Of a stretch of 43,645 nt of DNA, positions 7,517 to 16,667 are shown in pieces. Source of the stretch: Solobacterium sp. (lineage in GTDB: Bacteria; Bacillota_I; Bacilli_A; Erysipelotrichales; Erysipelotrichaceae); assembly GCA_017512555.1 (NCBI GenBank), contig JAFWFE010000069.1, positions 1-43,645 of the forward strand, written 5' to 3'. A model generated the notes under the pieces. It saw nothing but the letters and a program-made list of their open reading frames with translations, did no database searches and was not told the DNA's origin. The translations under genes and the position numbers were made by a program. Numbering within the stretch: position 1 is the first letter of the stretch; each line of letters starts with the position of its first letter.

Positions 7517-8278
7517 ATGGGTTTCTTCGGTTACCTCAACAAAATCATTACGAAGTACGGTGTCAGTATTCTTTTAGGCATACGTACAACGTTATATATA
7601 TCCCTGGTCGGTACACTTGTTGGTCTGCTGATCGGGATGATCGTTGGCGGCTTCCGGGCAGTAAAGCTTGACTATACTGCCCCTTTCCCCCTGAAAGCCG
7701 GAAAGAAGATCATCGACAAGATCTTGACAGTCTACATCGATATCTTCCGCGGTACGCCGATGATGGTACAAGCCATGTTCCTGTATTACGCATTTCTTGA
7801 CCTGATCGGCTGGTCAAACTTAACTGCCGCAGTCGTGGTCATATCCATCAATACAGGCGCATACATGGCAGAAATCATCCGTTCAGGCATTCAGGCTATT
7901 GATGCCGGACAAACCGAAGCCGCAAGATCTCTGGGAATGTCCAACGCCCAGACTATGTGGTATGTGATCCTCCCCCAGGCAATCCGGAATGCTTTCCCTG
8001 CCATTGGCAATGAATTGATTGTCAACATCAAGGACTCATCGGTACTGATGATCCTGTCTATCAACGAACTGATGTTCCAGACCAAGTCCATTGCCGGTTC
8101 TACATATCGTTTTATAGAGACGTACTTCCTGGCGGCCATGATCTATTTCGTACTGACAAAGATCGCCGCCCTGATCATGAATCATATAGAACTCAGACTC
8201 AATCACCAGCTGACCTCCATCCCACAGTCGGATACCTCGGTGAATATTTACAATACCAAAGAGAAGGAGGAAGACTGA
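7517..8278 (+). CDS. Amino-acid ABC transporter permease (HisM/GlnP type)
   Basis: 253 residues with five or so hydrophobic membrane segments. The EAA loop [24 protein letters not shown] begins near residue 134, where the ATPase docks. [10 protein letters not shown] is typical of the polar amino-acid permease family. It starts 3 bp after the binding-protein stop, and its TGA overlaps the ATG of the ATPase gene, so the three products are made together. Confidence 0.93.
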   Translation: MGFFGYLNKIITKYGVSILLGIRTTLYISLVGTLVGLLIGMIVGGFRAVKLDYTAPFPLKAGKKIIDKILTVYIDIFRGTPMMVQAMFLYYAFLDLIGWSNLTAAVVVISINTGAYMAEIIRSGIQAIDAGQTEAARSLGMSNAQTMWYVILPQAIRNAFPAIGNELIVNIKDSSVLMILSINELMFQTKSIAGSTYRFIETYFLAAMIYFVLTKIAALIMNHIELRLNHQLTSIPQSDTSVNIYNTKEKEED

Positions 8279-9021
8279 TGAATGAACCAGTAGTACAGAT
8301 CAAGAATATCCATAAACGTTTTCATGAGAATGAAGTACTCAAAGGCGTGGATTTTTCCGTATATGAAGGTGAAGTAGTTTGTCTGATTGGTAAGTCCGGT
8401 TCCGGTAAATCTACCCTTCTGCGTTGTATCAATCTTCTGGAGATTCCGGATGCCGGAGAAATTCGTGTATTTGGAGAGAATATCCTGGATGTCAGGGATG
8501 TGAATCACTACCGTTCACAGGTAGGAATGTGTTTCCAGCAGTTTAATCTCTTTGATAATCTGAACGTACTGGAAAACTGTATGCTTGCCCAGCAGAAGGT
8601 ATTGAAGAAATCCCGTGAAGACGCAGAAAAAACTGCCCTTCATTACCTGAACAAGGTTGGTATGCAGGACTTTGTCAATCGTTCTGTAAGAACTCTTTCC
8701 GGTGGTCAGAAACAACGTACAGCCATAGCCAGAGCACTATGTATGGAACCGAAACTGATGCTGTTTGATGAACCCACAAGCGCCCTGGACCCGGAAATGG
8801 TCGGAGAAGTCCTGACCACCATGAAACAACTCGCGGACGACGGCCAGACCATGATCGTGGTAACACACGAGATGGGATTTGCGGCAGAAGTCAGTGACCG
8901 GATCGTATTCATGGATGAAGGACAGATCGTTGAAGATGATACACCGGAGAACGTCTTCCGCAATCCCCGCAGTGAACGCACAAAAGCATTCCTTAAACGA
9001 ACAAACTTTGGTACAGTATAA
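8278..9021 (+). CDS. Amino-acid ABC transporter ATP-binding protein (GlnQ type)
   Basis: 247 residues, a complete nucleotide-binding domain: Walker A GKSGSGKS at 38-45, signature LSGGQ at 140-144, Walker B LMLFDE at 160-165 with the catalytic glutamate, and the switch histidine in VVTHEMGF. The family hallmark FQQFNLF follows the first lobe. It powers import through the permease encoded immediately upstream; the genes overlap by 1 bp. Confidence 0.95.
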   Translation: MNEPVVQIKNIHKRFHENEVLKGVDFSVYEGEVVCLIGKSGSGKSTLLRCINLLEIPDAGEIRVFGENILDVRDVNHYRSQVGMCFQQFNLFDNLNVLENCMLAQQKVLKKSREDAEKTALHYLNKVGMQDFVNRSVRTLSGGQKQRTAIARALCMEPKLMLFDEPTSALDPEMVGEVLTTMKQLADDGQTMIVVTHEMGFAAEVSDRIVFMDEGQIVEDDTPENVFRNPRSERTKAFLKRTNFGTV

Positions 9022-9023
9022 AC

Positions 9024-9848
9024 ATGTTCAAGCGTGTTTATATTGAAATCACGAATCAATGTAATCTGAAGTGTGCATTCTGTGATGCTCATCACCGTGC
9101 ACCTTCTTTTATGTCTGCGGACAAGTTTGCGTCAATCCTCACGCAGGTACGGGAATATACCGAATATATCTATCTCCATGTCCAGGGAGAACCATTATTA
9201 CATCCCAGTTTTGAAGAGATCCTGACCCTGTGTGATGATCATCACATGCAGGTTCAACTGGTAACCAACGGTACCTTCATCGACCGTTATCCGGAAATAT
9301 ATAAACACCCCTCACTGCGCAGGATCTCGTTCTCTCTGCAGAGTCTGCCTTACCAGTCCCATAAAGACCATGATCGGTATATTCATGACATCATGGACTT
9401 TGTGCTGAAGGCAAAGGAACATGTGTATATCGATCTGAGAGTCTGGGCAAACGCGGAAGAAAACCCGGAGATTGCCGGATATATCCAGACCCTGAAAGAC
9501 ACCTATGACCCGCAGCCGACAAAGAGAAAAGACAGTATAAGCCTGATACCAAACGTCTATCTGTCCTCTGCGGATACCTTTCTCTGGCCTTCCCTGGACA
9601 AGGACTACAATTCCGATACAGGCAGGTGTCTTGGAGGTACCCGACAGATCGCGATACTGGCCGAAGGAACAGTAGTCCCCTGCTGTCTGGATGCGGACGG
9701 AATCATATCCTTCGGGAATATCTTCGAACAATCACTGGCAGAGATCCTAGCCGGAAAACGATATGCCAGTTTTGTCCATGCCATGCAGAATCACCGGCTG
9801 TCAGAAGAATTATGCCGGCACTGTACCTACCGCGACCGTTTTCAGTAA
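9024..9848 (+). CDS. Radical SAM protein with short SPASM-like C-terminus
   Basis: 274 residues. The CxxxCxxC motif (C13, C17, C20 in CNLKCAFC) binds the 4Fe-4S cluster that cleaves S-adenosylmethionine; HVQGEPLLHP and LVTNGT match the core barrel. The C-terminal region has C202, C220-C221 and C264/C267 around GNIFEQSLAEIL, a reduced set compared with a full SPASM domain, probably enough for one auxiliary cluster. The substrate is unknown. It starts 2 bp after the ATPase gene, so it is under lysine-riboswitch control. That location suggests a link to lysine or lysine-derived compounds, or simply co-expression. No precursor peptide gene is visible nearby. Confidence 0.85.
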   Translation: MFKRVYIEITNQCNLKCAFCDAHHRAPSFMSADKFASILTQVREYTEYIYLHVQGEPLLHPSFEEILTLCDDHHMQVQLVTNGTFIDRYPEIYKHPSLRRISFSLQSLPYQSHKDHDRYIHDIMDFVLKAKEHVYIDLRVWANAEENPEIAGYIQTLKDTYDPQPTKRKDSISLIPNVYLSSADTFLWPSLDKDYNSDTGRCLGGTRQIAILAEGTVVPCCLDADGIISFGNIFEQSLAEILAGKRYASFVHAMQNHRLSEELCRHCTYRDRFQ

Positions 9849-10093
9849 ATGTAGAAAAACATTCCTTCACGGATCTGCAGGTTTCTTACCGGTACGGTAA
9901 GATCGCAGATCTTTTTTGTGTTTTGTTCAAGGATCAGCGGTGTATGACTGCCGAATTCCCGCTCTTTCTCCAGCATACGGAGAATGATCTTCAGATTCTC
10001 CTGCAGAGACAGTGATTGATTGATCACACACTCTACAGTTTCTTCAAACAAGGTAAAGTAGAAAAACACACGTACTTCATCCGTTTTGTACAT
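9842..10093 (-). CDS. Small YukD/EsaB-like (ubiquitin-fold?) protein
   Basis: 83 residues, strand-helix-strand pattern: VRVFFYFTLFEETVECVI, then helix SLQENLKIILRMLEKE, then strands ending in LQIREGMFFYIY. That layout and the final '(hydrophobic)-x-I-x-E/D-G' turn resemble the YukD/EsaB beta-grasp proteins encoded beside EssC in type VII loci. Sequence identity to them is not obvious, so the call leans on size, predicted fold and position. Its ATG lies inside the last codons of essC (17-bp overlap). Its 3' end overlaps the convergent radical SAM gene by 7 bp, with no terminator visible between. Confidence 0.5.
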   Translation of the reverse strand: MYKTDEVRVFFYFTLFEETVECVINQSLSLQENLKIILRMLEKEREFGSHTPLILEQNTKKICDLTVPVRNLQIREGMFFYIY

Positions 10094-13000
10094 ATTTCAC
10101 CACGTTGATCTTACCGCTGCGGTAATAAACTCCCTGATCACTCTTCAACATGATTCTCTTCGGGAGATGAAAAATATACTGTTCCTGAAAACCGGCACCG
10201 ATAAAGAAGATATTTCTTTCTCTGGCAGTTGGTTTTCTCTCCAGACGCTTATACATATCACAGGACATAAAGACCATCCCCTGTGACGGCAGTTCACCAC
10301 CTTCGTACAGTGTACAAGGACAGTGTTGTTTCACTGTCTGGTAGAAATCCTCATATTCTTCCTCATACACAGAAATCACGTACAGTACACGATTCAGATC
10401 AGCGGTGATCCACTGGTATGTTTCGATATCGATTCCCAACGGAAGTTCTATTCCGGAATACATCGTATATTCCACTCTGTCCGGTATTTTCATGATCCGG
10501 TATCTTTTTTCCGTTCCAAAGTCATGAAGATTCTGACGGATCCTGTACTCCATTTCCTGTTCCGTAACATAGGGATACGTAAACTCTGTGATATCCCCTT
10601 TTCTGAATAATCCCTGGTAACGATGATTCAAGGGATAATGAATACTCTTCTCAAAAAACGATGTCAAAGATTGCAGGTCATCGTTTTTCAAAGTTATACG
10701 CAAATCAAACAAGGATAATGTCTTATACGGTACAGATACAGGATCACTGCATAAAGCGATAACTGTGACTTTCCGCTGTGTGCGTAATTCAAGGATATGC
10801 TGCAGCGCAGACCTGTACGCATCCGAATCCTTCAGATACCATACCAGATCCGTAAGAATGACAATGCATTCCGGGATAGTACTCCCCTGTCTGTCTTCCA
10901 GATGTTTCCAGAGATTCATGATCTTCTCTTCATCCTGGGAATCCACGATATCGATGACCTGTGAGATTCTTGCCCACTGTAATTCCTCAATACAGAAATC
11001 ATCAATCACAAACACTTCATCTTTCTCCCGGAGGATCCGGAGAAGTCCGTAAAACAATACGCGGAGAATATCCCTGCGGTCTTCCTGTTCCGGTCCGTAT
11101 ATCAGTAATGCATGTCCTTCCTCAGGATCAATTTCTACATCCTGAATCTTATGGACGCAGTACAGATCTGCCTTACCCAGAATGAGTGATATATCATACT
11201 CAGCACTTTCTGCGGGATAATACGTAATACGCTCAAGCCATAAAGGATGACTGTGCAGATTCAGATGTGTACTGGTCTTCAGAATCTCCTCCAGGATCAC
11301 CTGGATTTGTGTCTGGCAATTTTCTTCAGGTGAATACTCCATAAGAACTTTGTTCTGGTGATCCACTATCTTTACCGGGGTATTATGCATATCTGCTGAG
11401 GCATTCACATAACCTCCCCGTCCTCTTACCATCAGATCATCACACAATAAACAAAACTCACCGGGATACCGGATATAAGAAGCTTCCTCGGTATGCAGTA
11501 CTTCTTTAGAGTCACTCTTTTCCTGTACCTTAAGACAAATCTTGAAATGACTGTTCGAGCAGATCTGCTCATCCACGATACCACCAGGCTTCTGTGTCGA
11601 TAAGATCAGATGAATACCCAGACTCCTGCCCACACGGGATATCGAAATCAAGTCCTTGAGAAACTGCGGGTATTCTTTTTTCAGTTCAGCAAACTCATCG
11701 ATAATAATGACAATTTCCGCAAGGTCTTCATGTCCGGGTGTTTTCCTGTAGTCTTTATAGTTCAGCACCGGCTGATTACTGGATTCAGACAGTTCCGCAA
11801 ACAACTTCTCTCTCCGTTGTATCTCAGACTGAAACGAAAACAATGCTCTCTCGATATCTCTTCCGTCCAGATTTGTCAGTACACCGGCAAGATGAGGCAA
11901 TGTTCTGTCATTCTGGCAGAACGTTGTGACTAAGCCGCCGCCCTTGAAATCAATCAGCACAAACTGTACTTCTTTCGGACTGTAATTCACCGCCAGGGAC
12001 AGAATCAGAGTCATGATCAGTTCACTTTTTCCGCTGCCGGTCGTTCCAGCTACTAAGCCGTGTGGTCCATGTCCTTTTTCATGAAGATCCAGATATACCG
12101 GCTGACCATCAGAAAGAAACCCGATGGGAACGGCCAGGGAAGCTAATGCGGAATTTCCTGCCCAGCGTTCCTCAATTCTCAGACTCTGTGCGGAATCTGT
12201 CTGATACAGATCCAGAAATGTATTTCTTGTCTTCTTACTGATAGATGATCGGAACAATAATTCACTACTGAATCGAATCCGGTCAAATGACGGAGAATTA
12301 TCCGGTATATATTTTGTATACTCTCCGTTTTCCAGAACACAATGTTCTCTTTCATCGACGATCAGATCAGCACCGGCAGCCGGTTGATTCTCCGTAAACA
12401 AGACTCTTGTATAGTTGAATTCCTTCGGTTTGCGGAAATATTCTTCCTGTCCGATCAGAATTACCAGCAATTGTTCCTCATTGTGCATTCCCTGCAGCAA
12501 TTCACTGTATTCCTGTTCGCATACAGAGAATAACCGTAGTTGGTTCTTGTATACATGCGGGACGGAGTAAAGCCAGAGATTCTTCTGAAACCAGGAAAGA
12601 TCTGCCTGAACCATGACATGAAGATCATCCGGATCACAAGATACCAGAAGCTGTCCAATCAGACTTGTTAATGTATTTTCAATCGTATCCGTCAGGACAC
12701 ATACGTTCTTATCCTTGAGATCTTTCATCAGGATATTGTCTCCCTTGTACAGATTTTTACAGAATTCCCGGATATTCTGGTTTAAGGGATCATCATATCG
12801 CAGCCGGAAACGGATATTCAGATCAATAGTTTCAAAATACGTATATCTTCCAAGGCGCACAAAAAAATAGTCACTGTCCCATGCCGAGCGACCCCACAGA
12901 TTCTGGATATTCTCTCCCGGGATAGAAGCCGGATAATCATTATCCAGATTTTCCTGATACTGTTTCTTATATCCCTGCACATCTTCATTCAGATGATCCA

Positions 13001-13904
13001 GGTACTCTTCATAGAGAAAAATACGCTGATGGTGATACTTCCTGTCCTTTCTTTTCTCATACAATCTCTGCAGAGGATGCCAGAGCAATGTAGAAAGAAG
13101 CATCACTGCCGGCAGCATGATCATCGGCAGCATCTCCGTGATCATTCTTCCGTTGTTGTATCCATTGTATACGGCAAACAATCCCACACTCAGGGATGCC
13201 GAGGACATCATCAAAGCAGGACCCATGGAAAAGATCAAGGGATTCTTTTCCGCTGGCTGAAACGGCAGAGGTTCATCCAGATCGATCGTCATACGATCAT
13301 TCAGATGGATACGGCGGTATGGTTTGCGTATTCCCGGATATTGCGGTACATGCACAGGTTCTGTTGTAGATGCCTGGTGATACTCATCCAGATGTACCTG
13401 TATTTCCGAGACGTGTTCAACCATCAGAAAACCCGCCCCGAATACTACAGCCATACCAGGAAGACGCAGACAATCTCCTAGTTTCCATGTACAGGACTGA
13501 ACCACCTTATGCTTCATACTGCCGATGGAACATCCATACAGATCTCGGATCTTGTTCTCCTGAAGATCCAGAATCAGAGCGTTTTCACTCAGAGATTCCA
13601 GAGGCAGAGAAATATCGTCATCCTCATCACTGCCGATACTGATAAACCTCTTGTTCGTCTGGTAAAACCTGCATTCCGGCACATCATCTGTCATCCAGAG
13701 ACATGCGTATCGTTGTTCCAGGAGATGTGTTATTCTGTAATATCCGCTGATTTCTTCAATATACAGCGGATAAGAGACACGGATCTTCCACTGGTCCTGA
13801 TCGTTGATCAAGGAAACTGTCTGACCGAGAATCGTCACCTGTTCATGAGTGCCGGTGATGGTGCGGAATTCCGCCCTGTTTTCCTCTGTCCAATAAATCT
13901 TCAT
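10077..13904 (-). CDS. essC: Type VII secretion FtsK/SpoIIIE ATPase EssC
   Basis: 1275 residues. Order: N-terminal FHA-like region (about 85-150, with FISIGSDEDDDISL), two membrane helices (about 224-246 and 256-276), a linker, then FtsK/SpoIIIE ATPase domains. Domain 1 is intact: Walker A GTTGSGKS at 620-627 and Walker B IVIIIDE at 731-737. The second module has GPEQEDRRD (about 937-945) where a Walker A should be, and the last module has no P-loop at all. Staphylococcal EssC is near 1480 residues with three modules, so this is a shortened form. It should be the motor that recognises and exports WXG100 proteins. It follows the surface-protein gene by 21 bp and overlaps the YukD-like gene. 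Confidence 0.9.
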   Translation of the reverse strand: MKIYWTEENRAEFRTITGTHEQVTILGQTVSLINDQDQWKIRVSYPLYIEEISGYYRITHLLEQRYACLWMTDDVPECRFYQTNKRFISIGSDEDDDISLPLESLSENALILDLQENKIRDLYGCSIGSMKHKVVQSCTWKLGDCLRLPGMAVVFGAGFLMVEHVSEIQVHLDEYHQASTTEPVHVPQYPGIRKPYRRIHLNDRMTIDLDEPLPFQPAEKNPLIFSMGPALMMSSASLSVGLFAVYNGYNNGRMITEMLPMIMLPAVMLLSTLLWHPLQRLYEKRKDRKYHHQRIFLYEEYLDHLNEDVQGYKKQYQENLDNDYPASIPGENIQNLWGRSAWDSDYFFVRLGRYTYFETIDLNIRFRLRYDDPLNQNIREFCKNLYKGDNILMKDLKDKNVCVLTDTIENTLTSLIGQLLVSCDPDDLHVMVQADLSWFQKNLWLYSVPHVYKNQLRLFSVCEQEYSELLQGMHNEEQLLVILIGQEEYFRKPKEFNYTRVLFTENQPAAGADLIVDEREHCVLENGEYTKYIPDNSPSFDRIRFSSELLFRSSISKKTRNTFLDLYQTDSAQSLRIEERWAGNSALASLAVPIGFLSDGQPVYLDLHEKGHGPHGLVAGTTGSGKSELIMTLILSLAVNYSPKEVQFVLIDFKGGGLVTTFCQNDRTLPHLAGVLTNLDGRDIERALFSFQSEIQRREKLFAELSESSNQPVLNYKDYRKTPGHEDLAEIVIIIDEFAELKKEYPQFLKDLISISRVGRSLGIHLILSTQKPGGIVDEQICSNSHFKICLKVQEKSDSKEVLHTEEASYIRYPGEFCLLCDDLMVRGRGGYVNASADMHNTPVKIVDHQNKVLMEYSPEENCQTQIQVILEEILKTSTHLNLHSHPLWLERITYYPAESAEYDISLILGKADLYCVHKIQDVEIDPEEGHALLIYGPEQEDRRDILRVLFYGLLRILREKDEVFVIDDFCIEELQWARISQVIDIVDSQDEEKIMNLWKHLEDRQGSTIPECIVILTDLVWYLKDSDAYRSALQHILELRTQRKVTVIALCSDPVSVPYKTLSLFDLRITLKNDDLQSLTSFFEKSIHYPLNHRYQGLFRKGDITEFTYPYVTEQEMEYRIRQNLHDFGTEKRYRIMKIPDRVEYTMYSGIELPLGIDIETYQWITADLNRVLYVISVYEEEYEDFYQTVKQHCPCTLYEGGELPSQGMVFMSCDMYKRLERKPTARERNIFFIGAGFQEQYIFHLPKRIMLKSDQGVYYRSGKINVVKYVQNG

Positions 13905-13925
13905 GTCTCTTACCTGCCTGTACTG

Positions 13926-16040
13926 TTACGTAAACTGACGAACCAGAATATTACAGTTGATGGAATACTTTCCGTCCTGTGTCTGTATGCGGATCATAGT
14001 GCTTCCCGGTTGTTTCCCGTGGACCTGTGCGCCATCTGCGGACGCTACATTACCATCCTGGGATGTGAATATCAGGGAAGAGATAGTATACCCCCTGGGC
14101 AGACCGATGATCCGGATCGTACCGGACTCTCCCGGGTCCAGGATCAGGGAATAATCCGCAATCGCGATATTATCCGTAACAAGAAGCTTGTTATCAGCGC
14201 TTGGCCGTTCACGGTCTTTTCGGGTGCACTCCGGCACAAAATGCCAGTTTTCCACATGATGCATACCTCCCGGAATCAGATCATTGTTCGCCGCATCTGC
14301 GAGCTGGAAATTCCCGGATAATCCAAGTTTCCCGGCCAGAGAAGACGTAGAATTCAGCTTGACATCTGTCATCCAGGACGCCTGCAAATCACCGCATACA
14401 AGTACATTCGGATTTCCATCCGCGGCTTCGTTGAGAAGGTCCGCAGGTAAATCACTGCCCAGCACCTGATGATTCCCGGCATTATCATACAAGTGTACCT
14501 GTGCCTGTACATCCGCCTTTACTCCGCTTTCCGCTTCCACATCACACAGACACACATTCTCCAGATTCAATCCGAATGCCAGTCCTGCCGTCAATGCCGC
14601 ATCCCCATGTAACAGATTCTCACAAGAGTGATCCATTTCCGCAATCTTGCGCAAGACTCCTCCGCGGATCTCCATACCAAGACTTTCATTCTGGGATAAA
14701 CTCAGTTCCATTCTTCCGGAGGCATAAATATTCAGAGACAGATGAATCGGGATATTCATATACGGAGCGTTTGGTACCGGCACACGCAGATCACACAGCG
14801 GGATATGCAACTCGGCCGTCTCGTTGTGCGTTTCATACAAACCGGACAATGCGCTGAGAAAATTGGTTATCGTCACATTGCGGAAATCCCCGTACGTACG
14901 GCGGAAATCTGCCGGCTTGAGTTCCACCTTCTCAGCCGTCTGAAAATCGATTCGGAAATACGCGTGTTCCATCTCTGCACGATGCATCTGCCACTGGTAT
15001 GTCGGACGTACATTGTTCAGGTCCAGCGTTGTGATAAACTGGCCGCCGGAAGGAAATGTCTTCATTACCTGCGCCGTAATCCCTGCTGAAGTAAAATCCA
15101 GGGTGATCGTATACCCGTGAAAAGAATATGAGCGCTCTGCCGTAGAGTATTTCATCAGAGATACGCCGGTTGGATACACATAACTGTGCTGTTCTTCCTG
15201 ATCTCCGAACGTATCTAGTATTTCTACTTTTGTAAAATCTATCTGGAATGAACCTGCCAGGTCCATTTCCTCAGTCAGATCCGGAATCTCTGGTTCTTTC
15301 AGGGTCACTTCCTGACTATCTCCGGTGTCTTTGACATCCTCTACCGCGTATATGTGTGAGTCTTCACCGTCTTTCCAGGTGATGATCTCCTGTGGATAAA
15401 GAGGCACTGCCTTGGAAAATATCGCTGTTTTCGTGTCTTCGTCAAAACTCAGCGGTTCTTCATTCAGTTTCTGAATATCCTCTCTCCACTCAATCTGAAA
15501 TACAGGATCTGTAACTTCTTTGGTATTCATATACCTGACGACCTGGCCCAGAAGATCTTCTGCATCACGAAAAGATATTTCTTCTTTGGGATGAAACATA
15601 TTCCGGTGATCCAGCTTCATCAAACCAGAACCGGCTGCCGTACTGATTTCCTTTGGAAACTGACTCTTCCGGATATCCCGGATCTGTGTATTGACCGTAT
15701 CATTATCCGTATCTGCTAAATGTACCAATGTATATGCTGTCCATTCTCTTGTCAAAGGGGCATCCGGATCAAAGGGATACTCCGTGGATAATACACCCCA
15801 CTCCACAGCTTTCTGCACATCGTCAAAGTACAAGTGTCCCTCAGGAATATGATGATAATACGGTTCCTGACGTACATGTCCTTCCATCTGCACTGCTGTG
15901 TTGATCTCTCTGATCCATTGTCCCAAAGTCATATGCGTTTCAGAACTCTTCCTGCAACCTGCACCCAGGCACAGACAAAACATCTGTATACAGGCAAGAA
16001 TCCCGCGGATATACAGTTTATGCCTGCATACCGGACGCAT
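13926..16040 (-). CDS. Large exported SLH-like / Big-like surface protein of the type VII-like locus
   Basis: 704 residues from the ATG at 16040 (an in-frame TTG at 16061 is an alternative; neither has a clear ribosome site). The N-terminus has a basic start and a hydrophobic stretch ending in LGAGC (C29), a poor lipobox since -3 is Gly, so lipidation is uncertain. Residues ~45-185 look like degenerate SLH repeats (LYFDDVQKAVEWGVLS, FDPDAPLTREW, MFHPKEEISFRDA), which bind wall polymers. The middle is beta-rich and unrecognised. The last ~80 residues look like a Big-type immunoglobulin fold (LILDPGESGTIRI, VHGKQPGSTMIRI). The gene overlaps the end of the WXG100 gene by 23 bp and lies before essC, implying a wall-side role in the same system. 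Confidence 0.7.
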   Translation of the reverse strand: MRPVCRHKLYIRGILACIQMFCLCLGAGCRKSSETHMTLGQWIREINTAVQMEGHVRQEPYYHHIPEGHLYFDDVQKAVEWGVLSTEYPFDPDAPLTREWTAYTLVHLADTDNDTVNTQIRDIRKSQFPKEISTAAGSGLMKLDHRNMFHPKEEISFRDAEDLLGQVVRYMNTKEVTDPVFQIEWREDIQKLNEEPLSFDEDTKTAIFSKAVPLYPQEIITWKDGEDSHIYAVEDVKDTGDSQEVTLKEPEIPDLTEEMDLAGSFQIDFTKVEILDTFGDQEEQHSYVYPTGVSLMKYSTAERSYSFHGYTITLDFTSAGITAQVMKTFPSGGQFITTLDLNNVRPTYQWQMHRAEMEHAYFRIDFQTAEKVELKPADFRRTYGDFRNVTITNFLSALSGLYETHNETAELHIPLCDLRVPVPNAPYMNIPIHLSLNIYASGRMELSLSQNESLGMEIRGGVLRKIAEMDHSCENLLHGDAALTAGLAFGLNLENVCLCDVEAESGVKADVQAQVHLYDNAGNHQVLGSDLPADLLNEAADGNPNVLVCGDLQASWMTDVKLNSTSSLAGKLGLSGNFQLADAANNDLIPGGMHHVENWHFVPECTRKDRERPSADNKLLVTDNIAIADYSLILDPGESGTIRIIGLPRGYTISSLIFTSQDGNVASADGAQVHGKQPGSTMIRIQTQDGKYSINCNILVRQFT

Positions 16041-16317
16041 TGGAATTGATTGTTGTTTCAAGAGTATCGTAGCTGGAAACAGTCATATCAAGGAATTTAG
16101 CATACGTATCAATGATTTCTTTCTGCTGGTCAAATCTCGCCGCGAACTGATTAAAACGGCTTCGTATCGTTTCTCCTGCTTCCGAGATCCAGCTGATGTT
16201 GGTGTTGTCCATCTCTTTCTTCATGTTCATCAGTAACTCATACATGGTCTGATTCAAGATGCGGATTCTTGACGCGCACTCACTGACTTCCGCCAGAGAT
16301 ATTTTCAGATTATTCAT
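16018..16317 (-). CDS. WXG100-family protein (WIS variant)
   Basis: 99 residues, two predicted helices around a central turn at W43-I-S45, where the family has W-x-G. A Tyr-xxx-Glu motif (YDTLE) in the C-terminal helix matches the YxxxD/E export signal of type VII substrates. Such proteins form helical-hairpin dimers and are secreted by EssC. The gene lies 11 bp after the second WXG100 gene, a CTCC-complement ribosome site precedes the ATG, and the pair may form a heterodimer. Confidence 0.85.
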   Translation of the reverse strand: MNNLKISLAEVSECASRIRILNQTMYELLMNMKKEMDNTNISWISEAGETIRSRFNQFAARFDQQKEIIDTYAKFLDMTVSSYDTLETTINSNASGMQA

Positions 16318-16328
16318 GTTCTCCTCCT

Positions 16329-16628
16329 TTACTGCGCAAGATTTGATGCCTGGACGGCCAGATCATCCTGGGTCTCACGATAAGCCCTGGCTGAATTTCT
16401 CAGAAACTCTGCATACTGTGTACACAGTACGGACATCTCGCGGAAATCCGCCTCAAATTTACGGATTTGTGTACTGAAAGCCACATTATCCTTTCCCTCC
16501 CATCCAGCCTTCATGGTATCTACCGCATCAAACAACTGCGCAAATGTACGCTGATAACTCTGGTTATCTTCATCCATTCTGGATGCGCATGCTTCCAGAA
16601 GTTCCGGTTCAACCGTAATCGTTCTCAT
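16329..16628 (-). CDS. WXG100-family protein (canonical WEG)
   Basis: 99 residues from the ATG at 16628, which is preceded by GAGGTAAGAAC; an open frame reaching 16721 would run into the terminator region. W43-E-G45 is the canonical WXG turn, at exactly the same position as in the partner gene. The C-terminus has AYRETQDD, a near miss to YxxxD/E. First gene of the locus WXG100-WXG100-surface protein-essC-YukD-like. A TATATAAC box lies about 25 bp upstream without a convincing -35. Confidence 0.88.
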   Translation of the reverse strand: MRTITVEPELLEACASRMDEDNQSYQRTFAQLFDAVDTMKAGWEGKDNVAFSTQIRKFEADFREMSVLCTQYAEFLRNSARAYRETQDDLAVQASNLAQ

Positions 16629-16667
16629 GTTCTTACCTCGCTTTCTACTTGTTATATAGTGCGGATT

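Noticed and set aside
12993..13481. Plus-strand open frames of 100-270 codons opposite essC and the surface protein
   Set aside because: They lack ribosome sites and recognisable domains and follow the codon pattern of the genes on the other strand.
10077..13904. FtsK/SpoIIIE-type ATPase as a chromosome translocase
   Set aside because: The FHA-like N-terminus, paired membrane helices, tandem ATPase modules and neighbouring WXG100 genes fit EssC, not a DNA pump.
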